Part shown: positions 1 to 13,060 of the stretch, piece by piece
How positions within the stretch are numbered: position 1 is the stretch's first letter
How the letters are laid out: the number at the start of each line of letters is the position of its first letter
Made by a program: the position numbers and the translations under genes
The notes under the pieces: generated by a model
What the model was told of the DNA's origin: nothing
What the model saw: the letters and a program-made list of their open reading frames with translations, nothing else
Databases searched by the model: none
From: Populus alba
Lineage: Eukaryota; Streptophyta; Magnoliopsida; Malpighiales; Salicaceae
Assembly: GCF_005239225.2 (NCBI RefSeq)
Contig: NC_133293.1
Location: forward strand, 18,878,333-18,942,332
Direction of reading: 5' to 3'
Length of the DNA stretch: 64,000 nucleotides

Positions 1-327
1 CTTGATATGATCAAAATCCAATTAAATGAACGATAAATACAGCAGAAGTTTTTAAAACGTTCATTTGAAGGTGCATTGCAAAACTTGGAACCAGGAGGAA
101 GAGACAGTTGATTTCAAGCTCATCTAAAATGTGTGGCCATGTGATCAATTACCTCCCTTAAAACAAAGAACATCGCATCACTGTATACAAGAGTACAGTG
201 TTTCAGTTAGTAACAAACAATGATTCCACATGCCCAACTAGTAACAGATTAACTTAATCAACAATGTTCCACCACTGTATGAAGGCCAGAACTTCTTATT
301 TGGAAAAATTAAACATGTACAACATCA

Positions 328-1415
<1,088 letters not shown>

Positions 1416-1433
1416 TGTAGATTGTGGAGTGAC

Positions 1434-1478
1434 TGGTTTTGATTTTTAGTTTTTGTTTTTGTTTTTGTTTTCAGTTTC
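1434..1478. repeat. Short TTTTTG-type repeat in the TPI 5' leader
   Basis: Several copies of a TTTTTG hexamer (AAAAAC on the gene strand) lie 20-60 bases upstream of the TPI start codon, giving an A/C-rich leader. Confidence 0.6.
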
Positions 1479-1479
1479 G

Positions 1480-4180
1480 GGTTTTTGTTTGATATTTGTG
1501 GAGTTTTTATGGTGATCCACAAATCTGTGGTTATATTATTTACTGTTTTAGCCTCGAATCTGTTTCGAATATGCTTGGAGGAGATGGATTTGATAAGGGT
1601 GGTTTTGGAAATTGAAGTGAAAAGGGTGTTAGGATTAACGAAAAAGCTTGGCAGTTTTGTGATGCTTATAGGCCCATGGATTAACACGTCATGGTAAGCT
1701 GAGGGATTGGGCCATCTAACAAATTTTGGACCACTCGTGATATTAACATGATAGGAATCGTGATTGAGGTGTATTGAATTTTTTAAAAATAATTTTAAAT
1801 TTTATTTTATTTAAATTATTAAAAAATTATCATTTACTCAGGATTATTTTCATTTAAAAAAAAAAAATTCCGATCAATTATACGAGAGAGATGGAGAGAT
1901 GATAACGTTACCAAGATTAATTTTTAACGTGTCGACTCTGAATATGATTTGAAATTTTATTAAGATTGATTATTTCAATTGTCTGTATCATTCATTCATA
2001 TTTTTTCAAGTATTAAAATTTAATAAATAATGTGGAAATTATTTAATTTCTACTAAATCTTGAAATTTTCAAATAACCTGTAAATTCTTTATAAGGTTTT
2101 TTTTACAGACAACCATAGTTGTTACGAATGCACCGTGTTTGATTTGTATAATGCAGAGTGATACGAAAACCGATACTTGCAACGTTAAAGTTGAACTTAT
2201 ACTGTACTAGTTATATTACCTTTTTTAAAAAAAAAAAAATGTGATGGCTTATTCCACGCGTTTTTTATGGCAGATTTTTTTTTAAAAAAAAAATGATTGT
2301 GCTGGTTTATAGCTTATAGCCTTATACTGCTTGTTTTCCCATCAAACACTATAAAAAAATGATATAAAAACTGGAAATAAAAAAAATCAATCTAAATTTT
2401 TTTAAAAAAAAAAAACTTAAGTTGACCAGCTATGCCATCAATTGAATCCATAATCCTACTGCCTACTGGATATAACAATTTTTTATTTAAAAATTTATTT
2501 TTTATATAAACAGACGATAACAACATGTATGGGATATTTTCGTACAAAAAACAATTTGCTCATTTCCAGAAGACAAAGCCTCTTCCTTTAATTTCCTCTT
2601 TTTTTTCAAGTACAATGATAAAAAGGAGGATTTGTTGCCTAAAGTCAAACAAGTATATAAAAAAACAAACAAACGATTATTTTTTAAAGATCAGGGGTCA
2701 AGAATATCTCAAACTAAATAAGGTTTTTTTAAAAAAAATATATATAAAAATTAGATTCTCACCATGAAATATATGATGGACCAAAAAATAAGACTCAAGC
2801 ATGTTACTCGAACTAATTTGAACCAACATGATAAATTCATGATATAAGTCATGGGATTGGGCTATCTTCACCAAAAACAAATTAAAAAAAATAAAATCTC
2901 CAGTAAATACAATGTTTAATGGTGCATCTAAGAAAAATAATAGTTTAAAAAAAGGATAAGAAAATACAATATCAACCCTAGTTAATATCTCACACTTTTC
3001 TTTAAGGCATGAGACTAGGATCTTCATGTCAAAATATATTATAATCCAAACTATAGATCAGTGAGATATTGATGAATGAAACTGGAAAAAAAAAAAAGTT
3101 GTTCAAGGAATGAGAACAAGATTAAACATAAAAAATATATAAAATGTCAAGGAATAAAATGATAAAACAAAAGTCAATTAGAAAAATGATATAAAAAACA
3201 ATAGTTAGAATAACAATGACTAAATCTGGTATTAAAATAAAATCTCAATAGATGAAATTAAAAAATAAACAGTAATTAAAATAATGATAGTCAAATATAA
3301 TGTAAAAAAAAAATCAAATTAAATCTCAAGGGTTGAAATTAAAAAAAAAATAACAACTAAAAGAACGAGGGTCAAGTCTAATAAAAAAATCAAATAAAAT
3401 CAATTTAAATGGATGAGATCAAAAAGAAAATAATAAAAAAAAAGATTTAAAACAATCAAGGATTAATAAAAAAAAACGAGAACTATGACTAAAATAAAAA
3501 TAAAAATAAAACAAGAGGACATGTTTTTTATTTTTTGCTTGGTCAAAGCATGCCTCGATGCCATAAAAAAAACAAAAGGGAAGACAAAACCCAGGCACCA
3601 CCAGGCCATAAAGAACCATGATAAACGTGACAACTTAATTGAAGTGTTGCCACTCATTAGAGTCGACGACATGATGATTTGATGTTTTTGGCCACCAGAG
3701 AACATAGCACGCGCCACTTGCATGTGACGACTCTTCTTCATGTACATGCTTGTTTTCTTTAAACGATTAACATAATTTGTTTATATTTTTATTTCTCAAA
3801 AAATACCAAGCAAACCCTCACTCACACTGTATACAATGAAAAAACCAAGATAAAAAATCCAAAAAGCCCCTGGATGGTAGCTTGTAAATTTTTTTATACA
3901 AGGTTATGCAAGTAGTTATGCTATATATATAAAATAAATTGACAAAAAAACCCTTCCATGATAGCCTAGAAAATTTTAGTCATAAGAGTTTGATAGTAAT
4001 TACAATATGCATCGAAAAATTAAATTGACAAAAAACCCTTTAAATGCAAATTATTTTTTGGTTTTCTTTCAAGAATGTTATTATACTTAACTGTTATAAT
4101 TCTATTACAGCAATCTACAATAATATGTCTTTATTGCTACAGTCACCGTTAATATTTGTTGGTTTAAGTGGGTATTTGGT
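1480..4180. other. Intergenic, AT-rich, no gene seen
   Basis: Upstream flank of TPI. It holds many A/T runs and a diverged tandem array (listed separately). Open frames here are low-complexity and match no family I recognise. Confidence 0.6.
3180..3440. repeat. Diverged tandem array, units of about 70-85 bp
   Basis: Successive units share the order (a) AAAATAATGA-like, (b) GTCAAGTCTAAT-like, (c) AAATCAAATTAAAT, (d) CTCAAGGGTTGAAATTAAAA. I see about three imperfect units. Similar phrases occur at 13,280-13,560. No coding sequence is associated; it could be the spacer of an old retroelement. Confidence 0.45.
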
Positions 4181-4187
4181 TTTGTGG

Positions 4188-4553
4188 TTGCGGGTGAGAT
4201 TCACCCGCAAACGCAAATTTTTATTTGGTAACAAAACAAAACCTGCTTTTTAATAGTAGGGCCTATTGAATTTTAAATTGAAACCGAGATTTCTGAAAGA
4301 AAAACGCTGGAACAGTGGAGCATGTTCCACTGTTCCCTAAACTTTTAAATCAGAGTTGGTTTTTTTTTTCCCTCAAAAAACCAAGAAAAGTTTACACTGT
4401 ACAGTGTGAGTGAATTTTAATTCACTCGCACTGTTCCCTAAACTTAAATCAGAGTTTTAGTTTTTTTTTTTTTAAAAATTTGGAAAACCCAAGAAAAGTT
4501 TTTTTTTTTTGAAAAATCAGTGCAATTAAAAAAAACCCAGTGATTTCACTCGC
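4188..4553. repeat. Palindrome cluster with ~100-bp direct duplication (MITE-like)
   Basis: Four palindromes lie within 240 bases: a 10-bp stem with 3-base loop (4188-4197/4201-4210), an 11-bp stem (4309-4319/4326-4336), a perfect 14-bp palindrome ACACTGTACAGTGT (4394-4407) and an AGTGAATT/AATTCACT stem (4409-4426). The phrase CACTGTTCCCTAAACTT begins two successive units near 4329 and 4429, both followed by AAATCAGAGTT and a T run. This suggests a non-autonomous element; its ends are not clear. Confidence 0.5.
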
Positions 4554-5221
4554 ACTATTCATGTAAACGTGAACACTATTTTTTTTTTTTTAAAAAAATT
4601 AGTTTAAGGTGAATTAAATTTACTTATACTGTAATCTCAATTTTATTCCTGATAATATCTTACTTAATTTTATTGCATGCTCAAAAAATCATAAAAACTG
4701 TATTTTTTGTCGAATAAATTTTGTACGTAATGAAATTATAATTTTTTTTTTAAATTGAGTTTTAGTTGAAAAACTAGTATTTAATATTATTTAATAGCAC
4801 TACATAAATTAGAAGAATATAGCATGATGGCGTAATATTTGTGGAATTTGATCGCAATTCCAATTATGTTATTGCCGTGTCAGACCAAGTTAAAAAAAAT
4901 TCATTTTTATTTTTATTTTAATTCATGTTTTATTCAAAAAATTAGAAGGAGATCACTTGATGAAGTAACAAAAAATTCAGTTTTTATTGTTGTGTGCTTG
5001 AGAAATCATGAAAAATATAATTATTTATTTCATGATGTAGTAATGGTAGTTAAATCTACAATATTTAAATTAAAAGTATTTTTTAATTATTTTATAACCT
5101 CAATTTGAAAAGCTTTTTTTTAACCAAACACATTAAACTATTTTTTGTTCAATCACAGTTTTAACCAGACATATATTTTTTCAAACCAACTTCAACTAAA
5201 AGTACTTTTTAAGCGTGCTTT

Positions 5222-5415
5222 GACAGTGTGGTAGCGGTTGCTTTTCAAATAGTTTTTCGTGCCGAAATACATGCCAATGATGTTTTTTCATTTTTTAAAA
5301 ATCATTTTTGACATCAGCACATCAAAACGATCCAAAAAGTACAAACCGCACTTAATTTTAGCAAAAAAAAAAATTCAAAATTTTACAAAACACAGGTAAA
5401 AACGCAGCCCCAAAC
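5222..5415 (+). repeat. Dispersed AT-rich short repeat, copy 1
   Basis: Best-preserved copy of the family. It opens near GTGTGGTAGCGGTTGC, has the core TTGACATCAGCACATCAAAA at 5308-5327, then GATCCAAAAAGTACAAACCGC. Near-identical order is seen at 30.2 kb and 54.3 kb. No open frame; MITE-like in size. Confidence 0.6.
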
Positions 5416-5699
5416 TCTACCTTTATCAAACAATTTTTTTAAAACTATAACCACAGTAGCAATTATAATACCAAACACACTTTATAGACGGTGCTGGGTT
5501 TTGTTTTTCTTTAATCATTACCGCTTTATTATTATTATTTTTTTTTCCCTTTACATCTCTCCAGACATACGAGCGAAGTCATTGATTCTCTCACGTGGTC
5601 GACCATGTTATCGTTCGAAAAGAGCAGGCCATTGACTACACGAGCTCGAGAAATTGGGCATGACTTGTTGAGTAGAAAACCACGTGGTTGGTGGGATTG

Positions 5700-5895
5700 A
5701 TTTGAGCGTTTTTTGCAGTGTGATTATTGTTATTTTTTATATTTTTATATTAAAATATATATTAATAATTTTTTATATTTTTAAAAGATTATTTTTAATA
5801 TTAATATATTAAAATAATTTGAAAACACTAAAAATATATTAATTTAAAATAAAAAAAATAATATTTTTTAAAAATATTTTTAAAATGCACAAACT
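5700..5895 (+). repeat. Dispersed AT-rich short repeat, copy 2
   Basis: Same order of blocks as copy 1 but more AT-converted: TTAATATTAATATATTAAAA in place of the core, then GAAAACACTAAAAATATATT and a TTTTAAAATGC end. Confidence 0.45.
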
Positions 5896-5899
5896 AGCG

Positions 5900-6425
5900 A
5901 CTTTTATATGTCCTGGTTGGCCGCCGAAGTGTGACTTTTTGAAATACCATTTAGTTGACACTCGAAAATAAAACAGAAGGCGACACCTCGAGCTGCCAGG
6001 ACTTTGTGATTTTGGATATGTTTGCGGTGGAGTATTATAATATCACACCATATAATGGCAGCCACATTCTTCCCGTGAAAAATAAATCTTGAATGCAATA
6101 ACAATGCCTGAATTTCAAATATCCAGTATTAATTTAAAATATCACAGGTCAGAAGAGTCGTGGGAGGTTTCGATTTATATCGAAACAAGGCTGAGCCTTT
6201 GGCCCCTGGTCCCGAGAGCCACCTCGTATGCTACATGGATCGATTTATACCCGCACAACCTTTGATTAACAACAGCAAGAGGTAAAGATCCAGCATGGAT
6301 GCTAAAATTGATTTCCTCCATCGACGTCACCGGTGTCGAGATACGCGGATTTGTTAGTTTCAATACCGAAGTCTGGCTCAAGAGACGACGGCACGATAAT
6401 AAGATGGAAATATGAAGAGGATGAA
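5900..6425. other. Intergenic, no gene seen
   Basis: Somewhat less AT-rich than its surroundings. Short open frames overlap on both strands, but apart from the TPI-like piece next to it nothing is recognisable. Confidence 0.5.
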
Positions 6426-6521
6426 CTAGCACCGAACAGAATTAGTACATGTCGCCGCCTTCGGAGGAGCACCGTCAACCAAAAAGCTCCTAACACCAGG
6501 TTGTGCTACCAATTCCTTGCA
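6426..6521 (-). pseudogene. Fragment resembling the C-terminal exon of cytosolic TPI
   Basis: The minus strand reads CKELVAQPGVRSFLVDGAPP before a stop at 6426-6428. Plant cytosolic TPI has a near-C-terminal segment of the pattern CKEL-A-QP-V--FLV-GA. The match covers about 20 residues, with both invariant FLV and GA retained. Upstream sequence does not carry the preceding YGGSV motif, and the C-terminal helix is lost. The functional TPI gene lies 5 kb to the left in the same orientation, so this looks like a stray, decayed copy of part of it. The match is short, hence moderate confidence. Confidence 0.45.
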
Positions 6522-6989
6522 GCTTGCACAGAAAATGGAGAGAAAAATAAACACGACCCCACCTCAATTCCGTCACCCCTTCGATGAATCGAAGCGGAGA
6601 TCAGTTTTCCAATCAGCACTTGAAAATGCAGAAAAATCATCTTCTCAGACATTTTGTTATGTTAGAATAAAAGCCATTACCTTCATTATTGATATTTTAT
6701 CTAACAATTTAATTTTTTCAGTTTAAATGACTAGTCAATACAATATAAATTTCAAGTTCGTATTTGTGCCATCTACATTTTTTAATCAATTAAAAAGAAT
6801 TAATGCAGAACGGGTTTCCCACTGAATTAATTTGGGTCGGGTTTAATAGAAAGATCAAACAAGGGGAGGACCATTGCAGTAACTAGGCTGCGTGCAAACC
6901 ATGATTACATGGATCAGATCAAGTACTGCATCAGGACCGAACATGGAACCACCGCAGGAGTTGCAACCTTCCCTGCTCGGCTGCCCACA

Positions 6990-7190
6990 CGTGTTTAAAG
7001 ACTTTTTTATTCAATGTTTTAAAAGTGATTTTAAAAAAAAACTAATTTTATTTTTATTAATTTTATTTTAAATTACTAATTTTTTTCGTATTTTCAGATA
7101 TTTTAATATATTAATATTAAAAATAATTTCTTTAAAATAAATTTTTTTATTTAATATATTTTTAAACAAAAACAAATACTGTGAAATATA
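6990..7190 (-). repeat. Dispersed AT-rich short repeat, copy 3 (inverted)
   Basis: Reverse orientation: TTTTCAGATATTTTAATATA followed by TTAATATTAAAAATAATTTC, matching the reverse complement of the family core. Confidence 0.45.
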
Positions 7191-7684
7191 ATTATCATTC
7201 TACCCCTCGGCACCCTGAGTCAAAAGGTTAGAGCATCTACCAGGCCAACTTGACACGTCTTCTGCAGTACGAGGGAAGATAAAGCAAGATTTGCCCAGGG
7301 GTGTTGTCTTGTGTGCCCGTGGTTTTGGTACATATGGAGTACTGGAGCTAGCTTGACCTATTTTATATTGTGTTAAAGCGTGGTTGAAGTTATATTTTAT
7401 TTAATTAAATTTTTAAAAAAATTATATTTAATTATAATATATCATAATTTTATATGGATAAATGATTTTTTTTGATATATTAGTTACGGAAAAGCTAAAA
7501 CAAAAAAAAAAATACCACAATATCAAATGCTATTATCCTAAACCTCGCTTGTGTTTCATATTTTTGCAAGTCCATCATTGTTTGTATACTAGTGGTTTTC
7601 GTACGTGCGTTTTCTATCCAATAAAACAAACGCGAGCCCCTCCTCAAACGGATTCCTCCTTTTACTCTGACCCCTTTTTTAAAG

Positions 7685-7885
7685 GATGTGTTTGGTATTT
7701 TATGTTTTAAAAATGCATTTAAAAAATATATATATATATATATATTTTTTTTTTTATGTTTTCAGATTATTTTAATGTGTTAATATCAAAAATAATTTTT
7801 TAAAAAATAAAAAAAATATTATTTTAATATATTTTAAAATAAAAAACACTTTAAAATATAAACAGTACAATAATTCTAAATATAT
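7685..7885 (-). repeat. Dispersed AT-rich short repeat, copy 4 (inverted)
   Basis: Begins GGATGTGTTTGGTATTTTATG, contains an (AT)n run at about 7727-7744, and has the inverted core TTTTAATGTGTTAATATCAA at 7770-7789. The opening phrase is mirrored at 36.2 kb as CAAACACATCC, suggesting a shared element end. Confidence 0.5.
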
Positions 7886-7889
7886 TTAG

Positions 7890-9390
7890 CTTCTCCGTTT
7901 CAGGGCTAGCCACTCTATCACCTGACTTCTCATACCAGAACAGAGCAAATACAATGAGTTTCCATATGAAATTTGATTGTTTATACATATTTCTTTGCTT
8001 CAACAGAACAATTGTTAGACTACTAAAGATATTCTTGAAAAAATTAAATAAACTTATCTACTGACATTAACAAAAAAAAAAAAAAAGCCTTTTATATCAT
8101 CCAGCGTGATGCATGAGACCTGCAGATATTTTATTCATTTTTTTTTTGCCAATACGGGTTGCCCTTTCGCTTGAATCTTAAGCCAATTAGCCCTCTTATT
8201 TCCTATTAACAGCCAGAATCAAGTGGATGATGGGAAAAAAAACTAAGTATTTACACTGTTTAGGCTGAGATTTAGTATTTTAGAAAGAGAGAACCTTGTC
8301 TCGTTGCCTCTTCGAGCTCTTGATCCATGAGTTAAAAAAAGCTCTTGTTTTACAGACAAATCTTATCCCTTTAACCAAATGGGTAAATTATTATGGTATT
8401 ACACTGATAATTTTAATTTTTTAAATTTTGACAAAACTTTATCTTGTTTAAGTAAACATTACAATTTTTTTTCTAATCCATTATATCTTTGATATTTTAA
8501 AAATCATTTCCAAGTCATTTTGAAAATAAAAAATATCTATAATATCTACATTTTTTGTATAATCACCATGGTTAATTGTAATGCGTCATACTCATAAACA
8601 AACTTTTTTCTATTTTCCTGTTGTTTTTGTAATAAAAAGGATGTATGTAATAGGCATGATATTTTCTCCAAAACTCGTAACTGGAATGAATTATATATGG
8701 GTTCGGCCTCATCCATTTACAAAAATTACGAACGTGGGGGTCCATCATCTTTCGACTGGGTCAACTGAGTCCAGGTAAAAACTTTTTAAAAGCCAACTCA
8801 AAAAACAACCAAACTCATTGGACCAATGGGCCCCCATCGATGGTTGCTAGGGGAACCCAGTGATCCAATGGCCGGGATTTGAGCTCATTCGAGGAGGGCA
8901 TTCAACAAAAACATTTGAGTCCGTGGCGGTCAAGAGTTTTTCAGTGTTCACCTAAGTGAATTGTGTAATTTTTTTTCACGTGCCAATTTTATCTTACATT
9001 TAGGGATTGCAATTTAATTTAAATTTGATAGATATTAATAGATGAATATTTTTTGGATAGATATCTTACCTACCTGATAGATAATAAATAAAATATAAAT
9101 ATTATTAAACCCAACTCAAAATCTGGCATAATCTAACTTGAAATATATATTTATATTATATAGATATATTTATATTTATAAAATATATAGATTTGTGCCT
9201 TTTCTTACCACTGTTTTGATACGCTTTTTTTTTTTTTTTTTTAAAAAAAAGAAGTTGTTTTCGGAATTTTCATTAACCACGTGTAATTTAATCTTTGCTC
9301 ATGACCAAACAGGCTCTTATTCATCTGATCATCTAACTTTAGGTGTTAAAAAACAATACCATCTGGGCCACCAATCCGAAGCCCAAACTT
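7890..9390. other. Intergenic upstream of PSF2, no gene seen
   Basis: AT-rich with scattered T runs. A more GC-rich patch at 8,700-8,930 has no recognisable coding content. Confidence 0.5.
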
Positions 9391-9399
9391 CCTCAACGC

Positions 9400-9407
9400 C
9401 CGCCAAT
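9400..9407 (-). promoter_or_regulatory. E2F-like site upstream of PSF2
   Basis: On the minus strand this reads ATTGGCGG, fitting the plant E2F consensus WTTSSCSS, 192 bases before the PSF2 start. S-phase replication genes are classic E2F targets, so the placement is sensible; a single 8-base match can occur by chance. Confidence 0.4.
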
Positions 9408-9598
9408 TTTAAAAATTAAACCCAGTTTTAGCGCCCAGCCAAAATAGAAGTAAAGTTCACACCTCACACCTCACAGTTGACACTTGACGATCCCTCCCTC
9501 CCTCTCTCCTCCCACATCACCACCCCTTGCCTCTCCTAACCTGCGATTGCTCCAAACAACTATCTAGCTAAACCCTCGATCCGCCCACGGTCGCAGAA

Positions 9599-11844
9599 AT
9601 GGCTGGTCAATCTGACTCTACCATGTCTCTATTTTCTTCTGAAGAGGTGCCTTTCCTTCTCTCTATACACGTTAAATCTGTGGTTTGTTATTTATGCTTG
9701 CCTGCTGTTTTGCTGTACAGATTGAATTTATGGCGGAAGATGAAATGGTGGAGATTGTTCCGAATTTGAGGATGGATTCTCTCAATTTTATTTGTGTAAT
9801 GCCTCCCTCTCCCCCTCTCTTATACGCACATAAATACTTGTATGCGTTTTTTTTTCCCCTCTCACTTTCAATTTAGTTCGATTTAATTTTTCCTTTTGTA
9901 ATTGATTGATTTGGTGTAATGGCAGGGGGATTATGGACCATTTTATCCACAACTGGCAGCTCAAGTGCCGCTTTGGTTAGCTCTGGCCTTGAAGAAGAGA
10001 GGGAAATGCACAATCAGGCTTCCTCAGTGGATGTCAATTGGTGCGTTCTGGACCTTGGTGATATTAGTTTCCTGCTCTTCTTTCAATCAGATGCAGCTAT
10101 TTATTCCAGTGTTATCTCAGGATAGGATTTTAACTGTTCTTGCTGTATTTCTATCAGAAACTAAGTTGTAGATTGCAATCTTTCTCATTGTTCTTTTGGC
10201 TTTGTGGACTAGAAAATTTGACTCGGGTTTTGGAAGCAGAACGGGACTCTCATGCATTCCAGAATTTACCCTTTCATTACGTGGAAATCTCAAGACTTCT
10301 TTTCGACCTGTAAGTACTGAAACACTCCTATTTACTCCGCATTTCAGTGATGACAATATTGAATGTCAACTCCATTTTTGCGAATGCAGTGCACGTGAGG
10401 ACATTCCTGACATGTATATGGTGAGCTTTGATGATTCCTTCATCTCTTTCAGTTATGTTTTTGTGTTTTTGGCATAAATTTCATATTTACCTGTTCATAG
10501 GTGAGGTCACTTATCGAGGATATCAGAGATGTAAGATTTCATAAAGTGGAGACTAATTTAGAAAAGTTTACTGCATCTACGGTGACGGTATGCTTGCTGT
10601 CTCTCTTTACCATTTGAAAGTCGTATATTCTTGTAAAATCTGATCTTGGCTTATGCTGGGCAAAAGTGAAGAGTAAATTGTTAACATGCACGTTCCGATA
10701 AAGTGTGCTATTTTTATTTGGTCTCAAACAACATGAATGTGAGCTAAACCACTGCATCTAACTGGGACAATGATGGACGTCAATAAATTAATTAAAGTGC
10801 AAGAATCAGAGCACTTGGTAGTGTGCCTAAGTGCATCCATGGGAGTAATATAGAATGTGAAATCAGGGATGAAAAGCACCCTTCTTATTTCAAATACTAG
10901 TGCTCTGAAAAAATTACTTAACCAATGAAAGGAAAAGAGATAAAAAGTACCCCACCTTTTCCGCTTAAGTAAAGATGTAGATATAAAAGAAGTTTGTCGC
11001 ACTGAAAATTGATGCCGTTGTCTTGCATTCTTGAGTAGCCTCCTAGCTGCCCCCATGCAACCGGCAATCAACTTCATAGTTGAGTAGATGTTGAGACTTT
11101 TAACTTATCATACAACAGTATCTTATATCCATTCTGGAAAGGAAGGATGAATTGTTCCGAGGAACTTCCATCAAGAATATAGGCAGTGGGTGATGCTGTT
11201 AACAGAGACATTCTCATCTACTTGTTGGATTTATCAAATGGTGTCAGCTTTTGCGCATGCCTATTAGTAGGATTGTTGGAAAGCTCTTTGTTAATTCTTG
11301 GATTTTGATTCATTCTTCATCATGTTGTGATATACTGTACCTTTGTTAGATCTTGCATTCTGCTGCTCTGTGAAGTGATGTCTTGAATTTGATATTGCAG
11401 TGGAAAAATATGTCTGCAATGGAAGTCAATGTAATCCGTGCATTTGCTGGGAGAGCTCTGCAGGCATTTTATAAGCATGATAATGAACAGCAAACACCAG
11501 ATACAGATAGAACGTTGGATAAACAGCCACAAATACCTACTGACAGGCCAAAAGTATGCCATTTCTTAATATCATATTTATATGTCTGTGCATTGGCGGA
11601 CTAATGTGTTCATTTTATTTCATTATTATGAAATTGAGAAATGTATTGGTGCAGTGGTAAATGATGGTCAAACTTTTTGAGCAATGCTCAGTGCTTCTTT
11701 ACCTCCTAACCATTGAAATGAAAATTGTGTAACAGTGAAAAAAGAATTGGTGGACTATTATTTCAAAAGTGCGACGCCACCGGCCTAGGTTTCCTTTATT
11801 TAACTAATTTTCTTGTTATGCAGCGAAATTTGAAGCCTCGATAA
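9599..11844 (+). CDS. PSF2: GINS complex subunit PSF2
   Basis: PSF2 forms the GINS tetramer with SLD5, PSF1 and PSF3; GINS joins CDC45 and MCM2-7 in the replicative helicase in the nucleus. Eight coding exons: 9599-9646, 9721-9795, 9926-10040, 10213-10309, 10390-10420, 10501-10587, 11401-11553, 11824-11844. Their lengths sum to 627 nt, giving 208 aa, matching the family's usual size. The N-terminal beta domain reads [17 protein letters not shown]. Next comes the PSF2 signature [19 protein letters not shown] and the helical core from [12 protein letters not shown] through [19 protein letters not shown]. The tail is RNLKPR, 25-30 residues beyond the core. The start ATG follows a CT-rich leader; the second exon begins at the ATT of IEFMAEDE. 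Intron 6 (10588-11400) is the longest and holds only chance frames. Very sure. Confidence 0.95.
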
Positions 11845-13060
11845 GAAGTCATCATCTTCACGAATTCCCTTCCTATCTCAACCTGAAAAGAGTACATTCT
11901 GCAGGTGACCACAGAAGGTATTTCAGTTTCTTTGACCTTTCTCACAAAAATCATGTCCCATGCTCATCGTAGTGATGAAATGACAGTAGATTTTGCGCAG
12001 AGCCTTTTTCAGCACTATATGTATAAGCTAATTTTATTTTTTTCTTATTAAGCACAATAACATGTGAAGGTTCCTCGATATGTAGAATCCAAATGTCTCC
12101 CTCCATGTTCACAGCTATACAAAATGTTTTTGTCAAATTGTGGGTCTTTTTTCACATGTATAACTTTGTGTAAGGCAATTATAGGAGGTAACATGTCAAA
12201 ATTGATTTTCTGGGATGTGAATATCTTGATGTTTAGATGAAAATATTTACATTTGTTAAAGGTCTGACATGGCAGTGAAAATGTGGTAGAAGGTAGCTTG
12301 ATAGAGATGACTGAGATGCATATTAGGAAGTTTGAATCAGAATTGCGTGCTTCCAAACTCAACCTTGTCATGCTAAATCTGGTCATAATGTTTAGGTTTC
12401 TATCTAGTCAGCATATTATAAAACTGAATCTATAGTCTGACCGTGTGGGCATTAGGATAGAATTTTCATTTGTTGTAAATTGTTTTGATTTTGTCCCATG
12501 TTCTGAAACAACCAAGGGTCACGCAAGCAATGGTTCGGTGACTGATTGCGGTCTTAATCTTGGTTCTAGATTTTCAGATGAAAGTTGCCTGAATGCTAAT
12601 TTGGATTTATTTTGGTCATGCATTTTTCCTGGAAAGAGGTGCCATTATTCAAATTGATTTCAAAACTTAATTTGAGAGTAAATATTTATTATTTTTTGTG
12701 GGCTAAAGAAGTTTGGAAAAGCAGATGCTAGGTACTCATGGAAATGCACTATTTGTTTAGAAAAAGCTCATTTTCTTGGAAATCCTTATTGGCATTTCAC
12801 AAGACATTGTCTACATATGCTACAAAAAATTCTGTGCTCACTACCATTTGTTAAGTCCTGTCGGTACACATCTACCTATTTGCTTTCTGTTGGGTTGTAT
12901 CTTGTTCCTAGATACGCCTCAACGCTTCCTGCTCTAGACTTTGTTTGATGACTTTACGCTTCCTAGGTAAATTATATGTTCTAAAATAGACTAACTAGAT
13001 TGGTGGCTGCTGTGACGCTGCCCGCAGCACCAAATTTCTTTAATCTAAAAAAAAAAGAAG
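11845..13060. other. PSF2 3' flank, no gene seen
   Basis: Probably includes the PSF2 3' UTR. Sequence composition is transcript-like up to about 12,700, but frames of 70-110 codons on either strand show no family signature. Confidence 0.5.

Noticed and set aside
10724..11077. 117-codon minus-strand frame
   Set aside because: Lies wholly inside PSF2 intron 6; no motif and no splice or promoter context.
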